From: Liolophura sinensis
Lineage: Eukaryota > Mollusca > Polyplacophora > Chitonida > Chitonidae
Direction: 5' to 3'
Assembly (NCBI RefSeq): GCF_032854445.1
Contig: NC_088295.1
Location: 33,531,385 to 33,595,384 of the forward strand
DNA length: 64,000 nucleotides
The notes beneath the pieces were generated by a model. The model ran no database searches. It had not been told where the DNA came from and saw nothing but the letters and a program-made list of their open reading frames with translations. Shown here piece after piece: positions 1 to 11,130 of this stretch. Position 1 is the first letter of the stretch. Each line of letters opens with the position of its first letter. The position numbers and the translations under genes were made by a program.

Positions 1-2320
1 GGTGATAAGTAATCCTGAGTGGATGCCCGGGAAATGCCACACTGGCAGGATTTTATCCATATCGTGGTGATAAGCAAGTCTGAATGGATGACCGGAAATT
101 TAATTCCACACGGGCAGTATTTCGGCCAAATAGCGGTGATAAACAATCCTGAATGAATGCCCGGGGATTTAATGCCACACTGGCGGCATTTCGGTCATAT
201 CGTGGTAATGAGCAATCATGAATGGATGACTAGGAGGAATGCCACACCGGCGGCATTTCGGTCATATCGTGGTAATAAGTAATCTTGAATGGATGACTAG
301 GAGGAATGGCACACCGGCGGCATTTCCGTCATATCGTGGTAATGAGCAATCTTGAATGGATGATTAGGAGGAATGGCACACTGGCGGCATTTCGGTCATA
401 TCGTGGTAATGAGCAATCTTGAATGGATGACTAGGAGGAATGGTACACTGGCGGCATTTCAGTCATATCGTGGTAATGAGCAATCTTGAATGGATGACTA
501 GGAGAAATGCCACACTGGCGGCATTTCCGTCATATCGTGGTAATGAGCAATCTTGAATGGATGACTAGGAGGAATGCCACACTGGCGGTATTTCGGTCAT
601 ATCGTGGTAATGAGCAATCTTGAATGGATGACTAGGAGGAATGGCACACTGGCGGCATTTCCGTCATATCGTGGTAATGAGCAATCTTGAATGGATGACT
701 AGGAGGAATGCCACACTGGCGGCATTTCGGTCATATCGTGGTAATGAGCAATCTTGAATGGATGATTAGGAGGAATGGCACACTGGCGGCATTTCGGTCA
801 TATCGTGGTAATGAGCAATCTTGAATGGATGACTAGGAGGAATGCCACACTGGCGGTATTTCGGTCATATCGTGGTAATGAGCAATCTTGAATGGATGAC
901 TAGGAGGAATGGTACACTGGCGGCATTTCAGTCATATCGTGGTAATAAGTAATCTTGAATGGATGACTAGGAGGAATGGCACACTGGCAGCATTTCGGTC
1001 GTATCGTGGTAATGAGCAATCATGAATGGATGATTAGGAGGAATGGCACACCGGCGGCATTTCGGTCATATCGTGGTAATGAGCAATCTTGAATGGATGA
1101 CTAGGAGGAATGGTACACTGGCGGCATTTCAGTCATATCGTGGTAATGAGCAATCTTGAATGGATGATTAGGAGAAATGCCACACTGGCGGCATTTCAGT
1201 CATATCGTGGTAATGAGCAATCTTGAATGGATGACTAGGAGGAATGCCACACTGGCGGTATTTCGGTCATATCGTGGTAATGAGGAATCTTGAATGGATG
1301 ACTAGGAGGAATGGCACACCGGCGGCATTTCCGTCATATCGTGGTAATGAGCAATCTTGAATGGATGACTAGGAGGAATGGCACACTGGCGGCATTTCAG
1401 TCATATCGTGGTAATGAGCAATCTTGAATGGATGACTAGGAGGAATGGCACACTGGCGGCATTTCGGTCATATCGTGGTAATGAGCAATCTTGAATGGAT
1501 GACTAGGAGGAATGCCACACTGGCGGTATTTCGGTCATATCGTGGTAATGAGCAATCTTGAATGGATGACTAGGAGGAATGGTACACTGGCGGCATTTCG
1601 GTCATATCGTGGTAATGAGCAATCTTGAATGGATGATTAGGAGGAATGGCACACTGGCGGCATTTCGGTCATATCGTGGTAATGAGCAACCTTGAATGGA
1701 TGACTAGGAGGAATGCCACACTGGCGGTATTTCGGTCATATCGTGGTAATGAGCAATCTTGAATGGATGACTAGGAGGAATGGTACACTGGCGGCATTTC
1801 AGTCATATCGTGGTAATAAGCAATCTTGAATGGATGACTAGGAGGAATGCCACACTGGCAGCATTTCGGTCATATCGTGGTAATGAGCAATCATGAATGG
1901 ATGACTAGGAGGAATGGTACACTGGCGGCATTTCCGTCATATCGTGGTAATGAGAAATCTTGAATGGATGACTAGGGGGAATGGCACACTGGCAGCATTT
2001 CGGTCATATCGTGTTAATGAGCAATCTTGAATGAATGAATGACTAGGAGGAATGGCACACTGGCGGCATTTCGGTCATATCGTGGTAATGAGCAATCTTG
2101 AATGGATGACTAGGAGGAATGGCACACTGACAGCATTTCGGTCATATCGTGGTAATGAGCAATGTTGAATGGATGACTAGGAGGAATGGCACACTGGCGG
2201 CATTTCGGTCATATCGTGGTAATGAGCAATCTTGAATGAATGAATGACTAGGAGGAATGGCACACTGGCGGTATTTCGGTCATATCGGGATGATAAGGAG
2301 TCCTGAATAGATGCCCGAAA
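1..2320. repeat. 67-bp satellite/minisatellite array, about 34 units
   Basis: Tandem units of 67 bp (core 'GGTAATGAGCAATCTTGAAT' followed by 'GGATGACTAGGAGGAATG') run almost without indels from about 190 to 2285. The three units at the left edge (1-205) and the partial unit at the right edge (2288-2320) are different and resemble each other: they read GGTGATAAG, TCCTGAA and GATGCCCG where the core reads GGTAATGAG, TCTTGAA and GATGACTAG. Two units near 2030 and 2235 carry a 4-bp GAAT expansion. The array is cut by the window start. No coding frame is sensible in it. It is probably non-coding satellite DNA homogenised by unequal exchange. Confidence 0.95.
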
Positions 2321-2387
2321 GTCAGAAGATAGAGAAATAAAGAAACAAACGAACAAACAAATAAATATATGAACATAAATAACTTTA

Positions 2388-2495
2388 ATTTATTTTTTGG
2401 CTGGTGTTTTACACCGTTTTCAGGAATATTTCACTTATACGACGGCGGCCAACATTATATTGGGAGAAAACTGGGAAGAGCCCTGAGGAAATTTA
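2388..2495 (-). repeat. Fragment of tRNA-derived SINE (family 1), 3' end only
   Basis: The stretch matches the 3' half of the full SINEs at 4290 and 19351 in reverse orientation: a T-rich tail, 'GGTGTTTTACACCGT', 'CACTTATACGACGGCGGCCA', then a degraded 'GGGAGAAAACTGGGAAGAGC'. The tRNA-like head is missing, so it is an old or 5'-truncated copy. It lies just upstream of the first SRCR exon. Confidence 0.8.
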
Positions 2496-2597
2496 CATAA
2501 ACCAATTTATTAACATGTAATTCTCTAAACATGTAAACATGTAATATAAAAATAAATAGATGAGTATAACAAGAAAATAAGTGTGTGTGTTTTTCAG

Positions 2598-2775
2598 AGG
2601 AGGCCTCGTATAACTTGACTGTGTTCAAGTCGTCGGAGCTACAGTTCCGTTTGGTGAACGGGCCTGATGAGCGTACAGGTCGTGTCGAACTGTACATATA
2701 TGGTATCTGGGGATCTATCGAAGCACTCGGCACTTACAGCTCCCAACTAATATGTAGAAAATTGGGTTATCCTTG
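2598..2775 (+). CDS. Exon: N-terminal half of SRCR domain
   Basis: Acceptor 'tttttcag' precedes 2598 and donor 'gtaaga' follows 2775. The translation contains FRLVNGP, then GRVELYIYGIWGSI and SSQLICRKLGYPW, which fit the opening strands and first cysteine of a scavenger-receptor cysteine-rich domain. Starts in phase 1 and ends in phase 2 (CCT TG|gt). Confidence 0.8.
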
Positions 2776-5700
2776 GTAAGAATAATTGCTATCTGGTTCC
2801 TGAGTAGTTTTCTCAATTGCTTAAGTTTTTTAACAATTTATGAAGATAAACCAATAAGGTAGAACAGGTGTAGAACGTTGCAATATTCAATGCTTAAAAT
2901 GTGTAGATCGGATGGTGTTTTGTACAGATCTGCACACTGATGTCTCTTACACGTGACCTTAATGTATCTAAACGTGAGATCACACAAGACGCTGTATGTG
3001 TACCCTACCCATGTATGTCCTATTGCTGATCCATTCAAAGTTTATCTCTTGAAATGTCGGAAGTTGGTCTTTTGCATATAAAGGTGGAGATTTTCTACGT
3101 GCACAGTCAAATAAACAGATGTACCACATGATCCACGTACAGGTATTCAGTCCATTACATATAGCTGGTATAAAATATTTATCATCGATTCCAGCCTGCT
3201 GAAATCGACTTAGTGTTACAGTTTTTCTGCTGTCGGATAAAAGTTTCCTGGTCCTGATTGAGCAGTTATAAAAAGTTGTGATCTATCCACCAACAAAATT
3301 CGAAAGCAGAGCAAGTGACCTTTACACGGGTCTTTCTCACTCCCCAGTTCGCTCAGTTGTCAAGTTTGCAACATTACGTCCTTTGTTCAGTTACCGTCCT
3401 TCTCCAACCGCTCCTCCCTCCATTATGTGCACCACACTGCACTACCAGGCAGTATGGGGCTGGCGCTTCAGCCTCTCTTTCTGAAAAGTGTGACATGCCA
3501 ATATTAGTCGACTCATCTATGTTATTGTCTCCCTTCATTGGTTTATGTATGGAACACAAATATTTTTTTCTATCTTTCCTATGTGTATTTACCTTGTTTT
3601 TTAAATCTAAGACAAATATATATCAAAATAGGGCAGATTCATATTAAACTACATTCAATGGGAAATGTATATATGAAAACTAGAAACACGTGTGCACTTT
3701 TTTATACATGCCGTTGTCGTAGTACATCATTAGGTCAATCTTGATTACTGGTTATTTTACATTGGTGGTACATTCGCTGTGTGGTAATGATTATTTTGAG
3801 CCTTTTATGTGATTGTATGTGAAATGTTATGACAACACAACATATTGAGTAGTTCTAGACAAGTGGCGTCTACTAAATTGCAATTAACATATTAACTGCA
3901 TTCTTACATGACTAGTTAGAATAAAACCAGAACTAAGGTAAAATGACAAAGAGCCTGTGTTTCACCAGTTATCTGTGACTATTTGCCATACACTACACTG
4001 TCATCGCTGCTTTGGTTTTACTCTCTATGATGTATGTCTTTAATTTTCTTTCTGAATCATCGTTCTACGTTTGTTATGAATGAAGGCAATTTACAAATCA
4101 GGAGGCCCTTAACTTCATTTTGTCCTCAGCTTTGTTTCAACTAAATAATTTATACGCTGCAGATGACAGGCATTGCCTCATTGGCCTTTGTTCTCAAGGT
4201 AGTGACACTGAAAGCGGATTTCATCATTGCATACTTACATGCTGATGTATTCAATCTCCCTTATCTCATTCAAATTACTTTTTATGTTTATTTATTTATT
4301 TGATTGGTGTTTTACGCCGTACTCAAGAATATTTCACTTATACGACGGCGGCCAGCATTATGGTGGGTGGAAACCGGGCACAGCCCGGGGGAAACCCACG
4401 ACCATCCGTAGGTTGCTGGAAGACCTTCCCACTTACGGCCGGAGAGGAAGCCAGCATGAGCTGGACTTGAACTCACAGCGACCGCATTGGTGAGAGGCTC
4501 CTGGGTCATTACGCTGCGCTAGCGCGCTAACCGACTGAGCCACGGAGGCCCCGACTTTTTATGTTTCGAAATGAAACATAATTTGAAAGTCGTTATATAT
4601 AAAGTAAATGAACAAAAACTACGATTTAAATTATTTATGCTCATTTACATAAATTGTGTCTTTATTAAGCGTCATTTGTGTTTGATATTGATGAGTTTGT
4701 AATAGATATATTTTTACAGCTAATATGTTTTTGAGGAGGGGGGGGGGGGTTGAATATTGCAACGTTTAGCTTGCCATGGGCGAATGTTTAACATTGGTAG
4801 GCTGTTGCTCGTCTCTAATGGTAGATCGGAACTGTTTTAGGGGAGGGGTGTACCACCCAAAGAACACAAGCCTTGAACTGGACTCGTGGGATTTTGATGG
4901 ATACCTCTGGTCCGCTGATATCGACTGTAAGGGGCAGGCAACTCGATTTGAAGACTGTTTAATGAGCATGTGGGACAGAAAATATGTCTGGAATACAAAC
5001 CGAGCCTGGGTACGATGTCTCACATGTAAGATATTCGTTTTTCTCTTTAAATGGTTTCGACACTATGATTTATACTGAAAATGAATGCTGCTTTATTGGT
5101 TTGAAGTGTTATTAATAGGCTTAAGGCTGATTTTCCCGTAAATATCTTAGTTGAAAGAAACCAGGTATCAGACAAAACTATAATGTGGAATTCATATAAA
5201 GGCGTTCTTTAAGATAAGCCATATGAGTTTTGCAGATGCACAATATGTTCATTGAGCTTTGACTTCGGCTTGAACTCTGCAATGTATGCTTGTGTTTGTT
5301 TTTGTGACAGCACCACACGCCGCACCACCTGTGGTTGCTACGACGTCGACCGATCTCAAGGAGGGTGAACGCATTGAATTAACATGTGCCTCAGGGAAGG
5401 GTAATATGGAAGTACCACCCGACCTGTATTGGCGGTGCAAGGTCCAATCGTGTGAACAATGCGAATCTCATCAGCAAGTTGTCATCGGGGATACGGCGTT
5501 TAGAAACCGCACCATTGTGGCTGACAAGTACCTAAATGGACAGCTGTGCAGGTGTAGTGCCCACCACAATTCCGGCTGGATGCTAGATAGCTACCTCAAC
5601 TTCACTGTTGCCTGTGAGTGCTGCATATTTAGAACAAGAAGCGTAGACTTGGTGTTGGTGTGGTAGAGTAAGGGTCTCACTGTGTGTAAGGTTTTGATCG

Positions 5701-7528
5701 CAATGAGCGATAGGTAGCCGCCTGCGCAATGTATACATTCTTCCTTGGGAGCGTCTTCTCTATTCATTAATATGGTGAACTAATTTGAACGTTATATGGG
5801 AGAAACTTCGTCAGTAACATGGTCGGAGGTTTACACCGGCAACTCCAGTTTGCTACACTCATAAATGTATGAACTTAAAAACCATGAAATAAAAAAATAT
5901 ATGAAAATGTATCAGCGGAAGGTCTGAGGATCAACATGGCAAATATTTTGTGGTATTGAAGTATTAACGCTGATTGGCTAGAGGTGAAGACAGGGTTTTT
6001 TTGTTTAAATCTTGCCTTGGTTACGTTTGAATAAATGTACAATACCTAAAAGTCAGTTTAAGCAAGGTACACCCTTAACTTACGCATCTCCTACGTTAGG
6101 CATTCAGGATCGATTCTCTATCCTTTAAATAGGTTCTCTTGAATATTCGATAAAAGTATAAAGGAGATATGGAGAGTGTGTCCTAAACATTGAAACTTTG
6201 AAGATTATTCAGTTTGTTACGTGGGGGATCGCCAGGCGCTAAACCTTTATTTTGACATTAATATTCATCAGAAACTTCTAGAAAAATAAATGTGCTAATT
6301 AAGTGCTGGCAATGCATGGGTCAGATCTAGATTTCTACAAAAAAAACCTTGCTCAATCCCTGCAGACGTTATAAATATTTGAAGCGTACATTTTATCGAC
6401 CGACCATTCTGCTTATGGACATGTCTAATTCTGGCTGTATACTGGTGCGCTTGTTTTATTTTTATAGACACCCCAACAAAGCCGGAAGTGACCTTGTCGT
6501 CCCCTGTCCGTGAGAAATATCCGGCTACCGTCACCTGTAATGTGACCCAGATCAATCCCCTGCCAAAAATATACTGGTACCAAGGATCAGATTTGCTCAC
6601 CAACATCAATACAACATCCAATATCACAAGGGATTATACTGGAGGGTTCAATGTGATCGAGAAGTACACATTCACCGCCAAACGATGGCACTCGGGGAAG
6701 CGTATCTCGTGTGTAGTTTACAACCAGAGGGATGGGAAAATCATTCGCAAAGGAGTCGTACCCGATGTTCATTGTATGTTCCGCTTTGTATATACGATAA
6801 TCCAGTTGTAGTTGTGATTCATCTGTGATAAGATTCAAAATGGAATTCTATCGGTACGATATACTTGTCATTTATACATCAATGAACTAATTGGGTACCA
6901 AGCTGAGTGTGATAATCCTTTTACTTACATGTGTATATACCTATTCTCTTGCTAACCTGATCTAAGCAAGTGTTTTTGTAATATTATGTATCGCACTGTC
7001 GTCACTGCTTGTGATCAGCTAACATACGTCCATCATCACTCAATATTATCAGCATATTGTGAATGTTTCCTACTTGATGGAGTGGTATTGTACTATTCCG
7101 TTCTGTGTTGAAAATCTCTACCAGACGAGACTCCGTAGTGAATTGATTGGACCACATTTATAGCTATAAAATAAATGAATATATACTACCCACATCATCA
7201 CGGAACACCCTCCATGTCACCGTTGTGTAAGACTACATGTATATAACCTTTACTCTTATTTTTAACAGTCTCGCCAATCCTAGAAGTGAAGGTACGTCCG
7301 GAAAATGTTACAGTTGGTGGGAAAGTGGAGTTCACCTGTACAGTCCAGGCAAATCCAGGAACTGAAGCGTTTTGGAGAAGAGATACAGGGGATATAGTGT
7401 CCCCGCTTTCAAATTTCACACTAACGGATGTCAGACCCTCAGACTCAGGGACATACGTGTGCATTGCTAATGGGAAGTACTTCGAGACCAGTAAGGCATT
7501 CGCCAAAATTCATGTAACAGATGGGTAG
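2598..7528 (+). CDS. SRCR plus triple-Ig domain protein gene (partial, five exons seen)
   Basis: Exons at 2598-2775, 4770-5025, 5311-5613, 6468-6773 and 7269-7528 (or 7524) encode one SRCR domain followed by three Ig domains. Introns before SRCR, between SRCR and Ig1, Ig1-Ig2 and Ig2-Ig3 are all phase 1, the usual arrangement for shuffled extracellular modules. All have AG acceptors, and every donor before the last exon begins GT. The frame runs to TAG at 7526-7528, but GATGG|gtagaa just before it could instead be a weak donor. No signal peptide or transmembrane exon was found; 5' exons may lie before the satellite or outside the window. SRCR/Ig proteins are typically secreted or surface recognition or adhesion molecules; ligand and function here are unknown. 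The intron inside the SRCR domain does not keep frame as written (exon 1 ends phase 2, exon 2 starts phase 0), so the locus may be a pseudogene or have an unseen micro-exon. Confidence 0.75.
3800..4065 (+). repeat. Copy A of an unclassified dispersed repeat
   Basis: Shares runs such as 'tgtgattgtatgt', 'catattgagtagttctag', 'gttagaataaaac' and 'ggttttactctc' with the stretch at 59860-60090, and partly with 19740-19870, 33335-33475 and 62795-62885. It lies in the intron of the SRCR gene. No terminal structure or coding frame is visible. Confidence 0.6.
4290..4553 (-). mobile_element. Full-length tRNA-derived SINE (family 1)
   Basis: Read on the minus strand it begins with a tRNA-like head (A-box 'TGGCTCAGTCGGTTAGCG', B-box-like 'GAGTTCAAGTCC'), then a conserved core and a 3' tail 'GGCGTAAAACACCAATCAAA' with AAT repeats. 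A 13-bp target-site duplication ACTTTTTATGTTT flanks it at 4277-4289 and 4554-4566, which proves retroposition. The tail resembles SINEs reported across molluscs (V-SINE/RUDI-like), but the family name is an inference. It sits inside the intron that splits the SRCR domain. Confidence 0.93.
4770..5025 (+). CDS. Exon: C-terminal half of SRCR domain
   Basis: Acceptor 'aacgtttag' ends at 4769 and donor 'gtaag' begins at 5026. The open frame reads GECLTLVGCCSS, RNCFRGG, DIDCKGQATRFEDC and RAWVRCL, supplying the later SRCR cysteines including the closing VRC. It ends in phase 1 and joins the next exon in frame. Direct joining to the exon ending at 2775 shifts the frame and meets TAA after seven codons. 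Confidence 0.75.
5311..5613 (+). CDS. Exon: Ig domain 1
   Basis: Bounded by 'gtgacag' and 'gtgagt', phase 1 at both ends. The translation has the Ig B-strand cysteine in ERIELTCASG, the core tryptophan in DLYWRC, and the F-strand cysteine around NGQLCRCSA. It has extra cysteines (WRCKVQSCEQCES) beyond the usual pair, suggesting additional disulfides. Confidence 0.75.
6468..6773 (+). CDS. Exon: Ig domain 2
   Basis: Bounded by 'tttttatag' and 'gtatgt', phase 1 at both ends. The Ig fold is visible as PATVTCNVTQ (B-strand Cys), KIYWYQGSD (core Trp) and RISCVVYNQ (F-strand Cys). N-glycosylation sequons NVT, NTT and NIT are present, consistent with an extracellular protein. Confidence 0.8.
7269..7528 (+). 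CDS. Exon: Ig domain 3, possibly terminal
   Basis: Acceptor 'tttttaacag' precedes 7269. The frame shows KVEFTCTVQANPG, the core Trp in EAFWRRD, and the classic SDSGTYVCIANGK, a clear I-set or V-set Ig domain. It ends KIHVTDG then TAG. If the weak site GATGG|gtagaa at 7524/7525 is used as a donor, the protein would continue further. Confidence 0.85.
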
Positions 7529-8709
7529 AATACATACGACGAAAAAGGAAAGTAAGAATATTATTGGTATTTTTTGGCTAGAGAAGTTTATAGGCATATT
7601 TAACACGCCCGTACTTGTAAGCACCAATGGCCCGTTCTACAAAGATGTCATTTACCACTACGACGTATCTCATCACTCATCGACCATCATGTCATTATGT
7701 ACAGGCTTGTAGTTAGTTTCAGGGAAATTAAGTAGTTGGTTTACTGAAGTAAGTAGAACACACATTGTTTATAACTAAAACACAACTTCATATTTTAATG
7801 TCGACGTTTCGATGTGTGTCTAATGTGGTCGACCACACCAAGAGGCTCTTACTGGAAATTATGGAAAAAATAAAATGGCAACCTACTACTTGATTACACA
7901 TACAGAAAGACACTTGCTTTTTCTGATGTGATTTATTCCAGTTTTCTGCATGTTATTTTCAATGTATAGTGATGCATTCCTTTAATTACAGATTTAATTA
8001 AAGTAAAATTTGTTTTCGTATGCAGTTAATGAAATGGAATTCTTTAATAAATGATTCTGCGCAATGTTTCAGATACTCTATAAAGAGATCAATATTTCCA
8101 GTCATTCTAGGGCCAATGACTTGGCTACGAGCACAAGCATCCGTTGAGAAAACATATATTTGGAGAGGTTTGCCAGTGTTAAATTGTAATTTTTGTTGCA
8201 AAATGAGCAGCCTCGGCCTGTGTCGTTGTAGGCATTCCACCTGAAAATGAAGGCGATCATTGTGGACATTTGATGAATGTCAGAGAATAGTCACTCGTCC
8301 TTTGACTAGCAGTATGCTTCTCTTTTGGGTGTCATCGCATCCAGTATATGTACATGCTCGTGTGTGTGTGACCATGTCTGATCAGTGTGGCCTGGTATGT
8401 ATAAGTTTACAACCACTTCAGATATACGTAGCTCAGGTACTAACAAGGCGACATTGCTCATCATCCCAAACTGTAAACGATAGAAAAACAACATGTTTGG
8501 TTGTTATAATCTAAGCCTTAATTGACAGTTCTATCAATTTCACATCCACCCACCCTTCATAACACATAAATAATATGACACAAATGGGAAAAACAGGAAT
8601 TTGATAACAGAAGCAAGTTATTGAAATGTGATGCTAGTTCACATTGTATATACGACATGTGTGAAATGAATCCAGTAAATATATACTTTGCAATCAGAAT
8701 TTGTTGCAG
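7529..8709. other. No gene recognised between Ig exons
   Basis: AT-rich sequence with short chance frames only. It may be an intron of the SRCR/Ig gene if exon 7269 splices onward, or intergenic DNA if the TAG at 7526 is the real stop. I saw no repeats or RNA genes. Confidence 0.5.
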
Positions 8710-8988
8710 ACTGTGAATTCATTAACCTCTAATGACAGTATATCCTGTCTTACGCAGCTATCTGGTTTTATAGTCTTAACTCCTGTGGTTGATACTCCTC
8801 TCTGGCTTATATTTATAACACCTATGAACAGTGGTAAATATCCATGTGTGCAGGTACAAAATCATAGTCTTCAGCATCTGCACGTTAATAATCTTTGTAA
8901 GATACAGACAGAATATGGTTACATCGGGCAAAACTGAGGAACATGCTGCAAGGCAAATAAAAGACATTCTTGTTGACTTGACTGATGG
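8710..8988 (+). pseudogene. Decayed Ig-like exon interrupted at its donor by an LTR
   Basis: Acceptor 'tttgttgcag' ends at 8709. The first frame reads NDSISCLTQLSGF and, about 40 residues on, NSGKYPCVQVQN, which fit the two Ig cysteines and the D-S-G-x-Y-x-C motif. That frame hits TGA at about 8935. Another frame then gives IKDILVDLTDG followed by GATGG|gtaagt, parallel to the end of the Ig3 exon (KIHVTDG, GATGG|gtagaa). Entry phase does not fit a simple join to Ig3. It is probably a duplicated Ig exon that has decayed. The match is by eye only. Confidence 0.35.
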
Positions 8989-8993
8989 GTAAG

Positions 8994-9744
8994 TGTTACG
9001 ACCCAAACCGTCTGTATTATAAAGAGATGGCTTGTTCGAAATACACGACAGTTTAGCCGCACAAAAAAAGTAACCAAAACCGGCAGATTTTATTTTACAA
9101 CAATTTATTAGCTTTAACAAGAACAGATAATAAGACTTACACAAATACTAAAGTATTTAAGTTTAACAAGAAAGGATAGCAGTATCTATACAAATACTAA
9201 AGTACTTATGGTGTCAAGTCCAAACGGACGCATACATTCCACAATATATACCACACAGGCATAAATGCTCAGAGGACAAATTCACAAGAGGGAAAATCCA
9301 CAATATAACTGAGTGTATGACGACATATACACAAAATTCCACAGACAGGGTCCGTGTACTAATAAGCACTGTGTACACAAGAGCACGAATCAAATATACA
9401 AGCTCGGGTTGAACCAGTGCTCGGTGGAGATATAACAAAGCCAGAGGCTATAAAGACACCAAACTTCAGCACAAAAGGCCTACTAAAGTAATACACAGCC
9501 AAAGCATCCAAAACTCTCAATAATTCTCCGTTCTCTGTTCTGACCTGCTTTCATAGGTCTTATATAGCCTGGTGGAACTGTCCAGAATAAGAAAATTCCT
9601 GAACACTGGATGTAAACAAACAGGCACCGAACTGAGCGCATTCTGGAACACTCTAAGGCAGAGGCAGACAGCAGGCGCCGAACTCAGCGTATGTAAATAG
9701 TGGCAAGCTAAATTTAGAAACTGACGGCAGTCGTGCACATAACA
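8994..9744. mobile_element. Solo LTR, 751 bp
   Basis: The stretch starts TGTTACGACC and ends CATAACA, so the ends form the short inverted repeat TGTTA...TAACA of LTRs. A 5-bp target-site duplication GTAAG lies at 8989-8993 and 9745-9749. A possible TATA motif 'ctataaag' is near 9448. No pol or gag lies inside, so it is best read as a solo LTR left after recombination between two LTRs. Strand cannot be set from the ends. Confidence 0.85.
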
Positions 9745-10329
9745 GTAAGTGTTTTACAGGTGTAATTCAAATTAAAAACAACCAGGAACCTTGGGAGGAA
9801 ATGTGGATAACCAGCTCTATTACGGTGTTTTTTCCTCATAAAATCGACCGAAAAATATGAGTGAAATATGTTTTGTATGCAGCAAGAACACAATGGAATA
9901 AACAGAACGGATCATACCAGCCAGTCGCTTTGGAACGTCATGTAGGCCATATACATATATCTACATTACTGTAACAAACGAAACAGAAGCAAAGTAACTC
10001 CGAATATCGAAGATATATTATCAGTCTTTATATTTACCTCCAAAGTAATGCCATCATCAGGATATATAGATGTAGGTGTGTAGGTTTAAAATACATGTGA
10101 AAATTTAATACAAAAACAAAGCAAGTTAGCAGAAAGGTAGGAATGGTTTAACATGTATTACATAATAGTAAGCTGACTTAAGAGGTACTGCATGAAATAC
10201 TGAGGAAACAGAAATAAAACCAGTTGAAGTCAGAGTGTGGCGTTGGGTGGGTAACAAGTATGCAGTAAATAACAGTGTAAATTAAAGCAAAGGTAAATGT
10301 GGGTGAAATGAAAAAGACATGATATACTC

Positions 10330-10900
10330 GAGTTTTTGTTTATTGCTGTTTACAGTTCTATTCAACTATTTAAATATATACAATTCTTTGATGCCATGAT
10401 TTAATTCTGGTGCATTACGTTTGATAGCTAATAATAGGTTCTTTAATAAGTAAACTGTTCTAGTGGTTAGTTCTTTCAACTTCCCTGTTGTGTCTTAGTT
10501 AAATATGTGGAGATAGTTTGATTGGTCAAAATGTTAAGAAAACATTTTCGTGGAAGTTGCTCAGAATAATTATGAATTTCGTTATTTCTATAGTTGGTGT
10601 TTTGTGTCTTTGCACTAAACATCGTTCTGTTTTACCTATATCTGTACATATATCTATGCCCACAAGCAGGACAAGTTAATTGACATACAACATAACTCTG
10701 AGTTTCTTGTGAAAACTTGTCTTTCTAAAGTACAAATGAAGATATTGGTCGGGAGTTGTACTTTGTAATAAATTTAACATTCCCAGTTTTAAGTCATTGC
10801 AGTTTACAGATGGACAGATGGGTATGTTTTTAATCCTGCCCGTTGCTTTAAAACTATCCCTGATTCTGTATTCACTGATAGCCAATGGGCTAAGAAGTGT
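10330..10900 (-). pseudogene. Possible Penelope-like (GIY-YIG) retroelement remnant
   Basis: On the minus strand, frames around 10560-10680 give LTCPACGHRYM and then TERCLVQRHKT and NNEIHNYSEQL, loosely recalling the C..C...YIG.T...R...H...SEH pattern of the GIY-YIG endonuclease domain that ends Penelope-like elements. Stops and frameshifts interrupt it. The resemblance is weak and could be chance. Confidence 0.25.
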
Positions 10901-11102
10901 ACTAAGGTATTTAAGTCCATAATAGGTTGAGCCGGTGTTGTCTAGTACTGGTCACATTGGAGGAATGTCAGAAAAGTACGTGTGAGTTGGATCCGAGTCT
11001 AGTCATTGGAATTTAGAACCATCCGGAAAAGGTTAGTCATTGTTTAATTATAATGAGAAATCCGGAAAGGAATGACACCTTTAATCACGTTTCATTGTCA
11101 TA

Positions 11103-11130
11103 TACACTCTTCAATAAAAGAAACGCAAAA
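11103..11130 (+). repeat. Left terminal inverted repeat of the Tc1 element
   Basis: 28 bp beginning TACACTCTTCAATAAAAGAA. It matches the reverse complement of 12605-12632 except for one T/A difference. Confidence 0.95.

Noticed and set aside
4455-4553. tRNA gene (A- and B-box) on the minus strand
   Set aside because: The tRNA-like sequence is the head of a SINE with target duplications and does not fold into a normal cloverleaf without large insertions.
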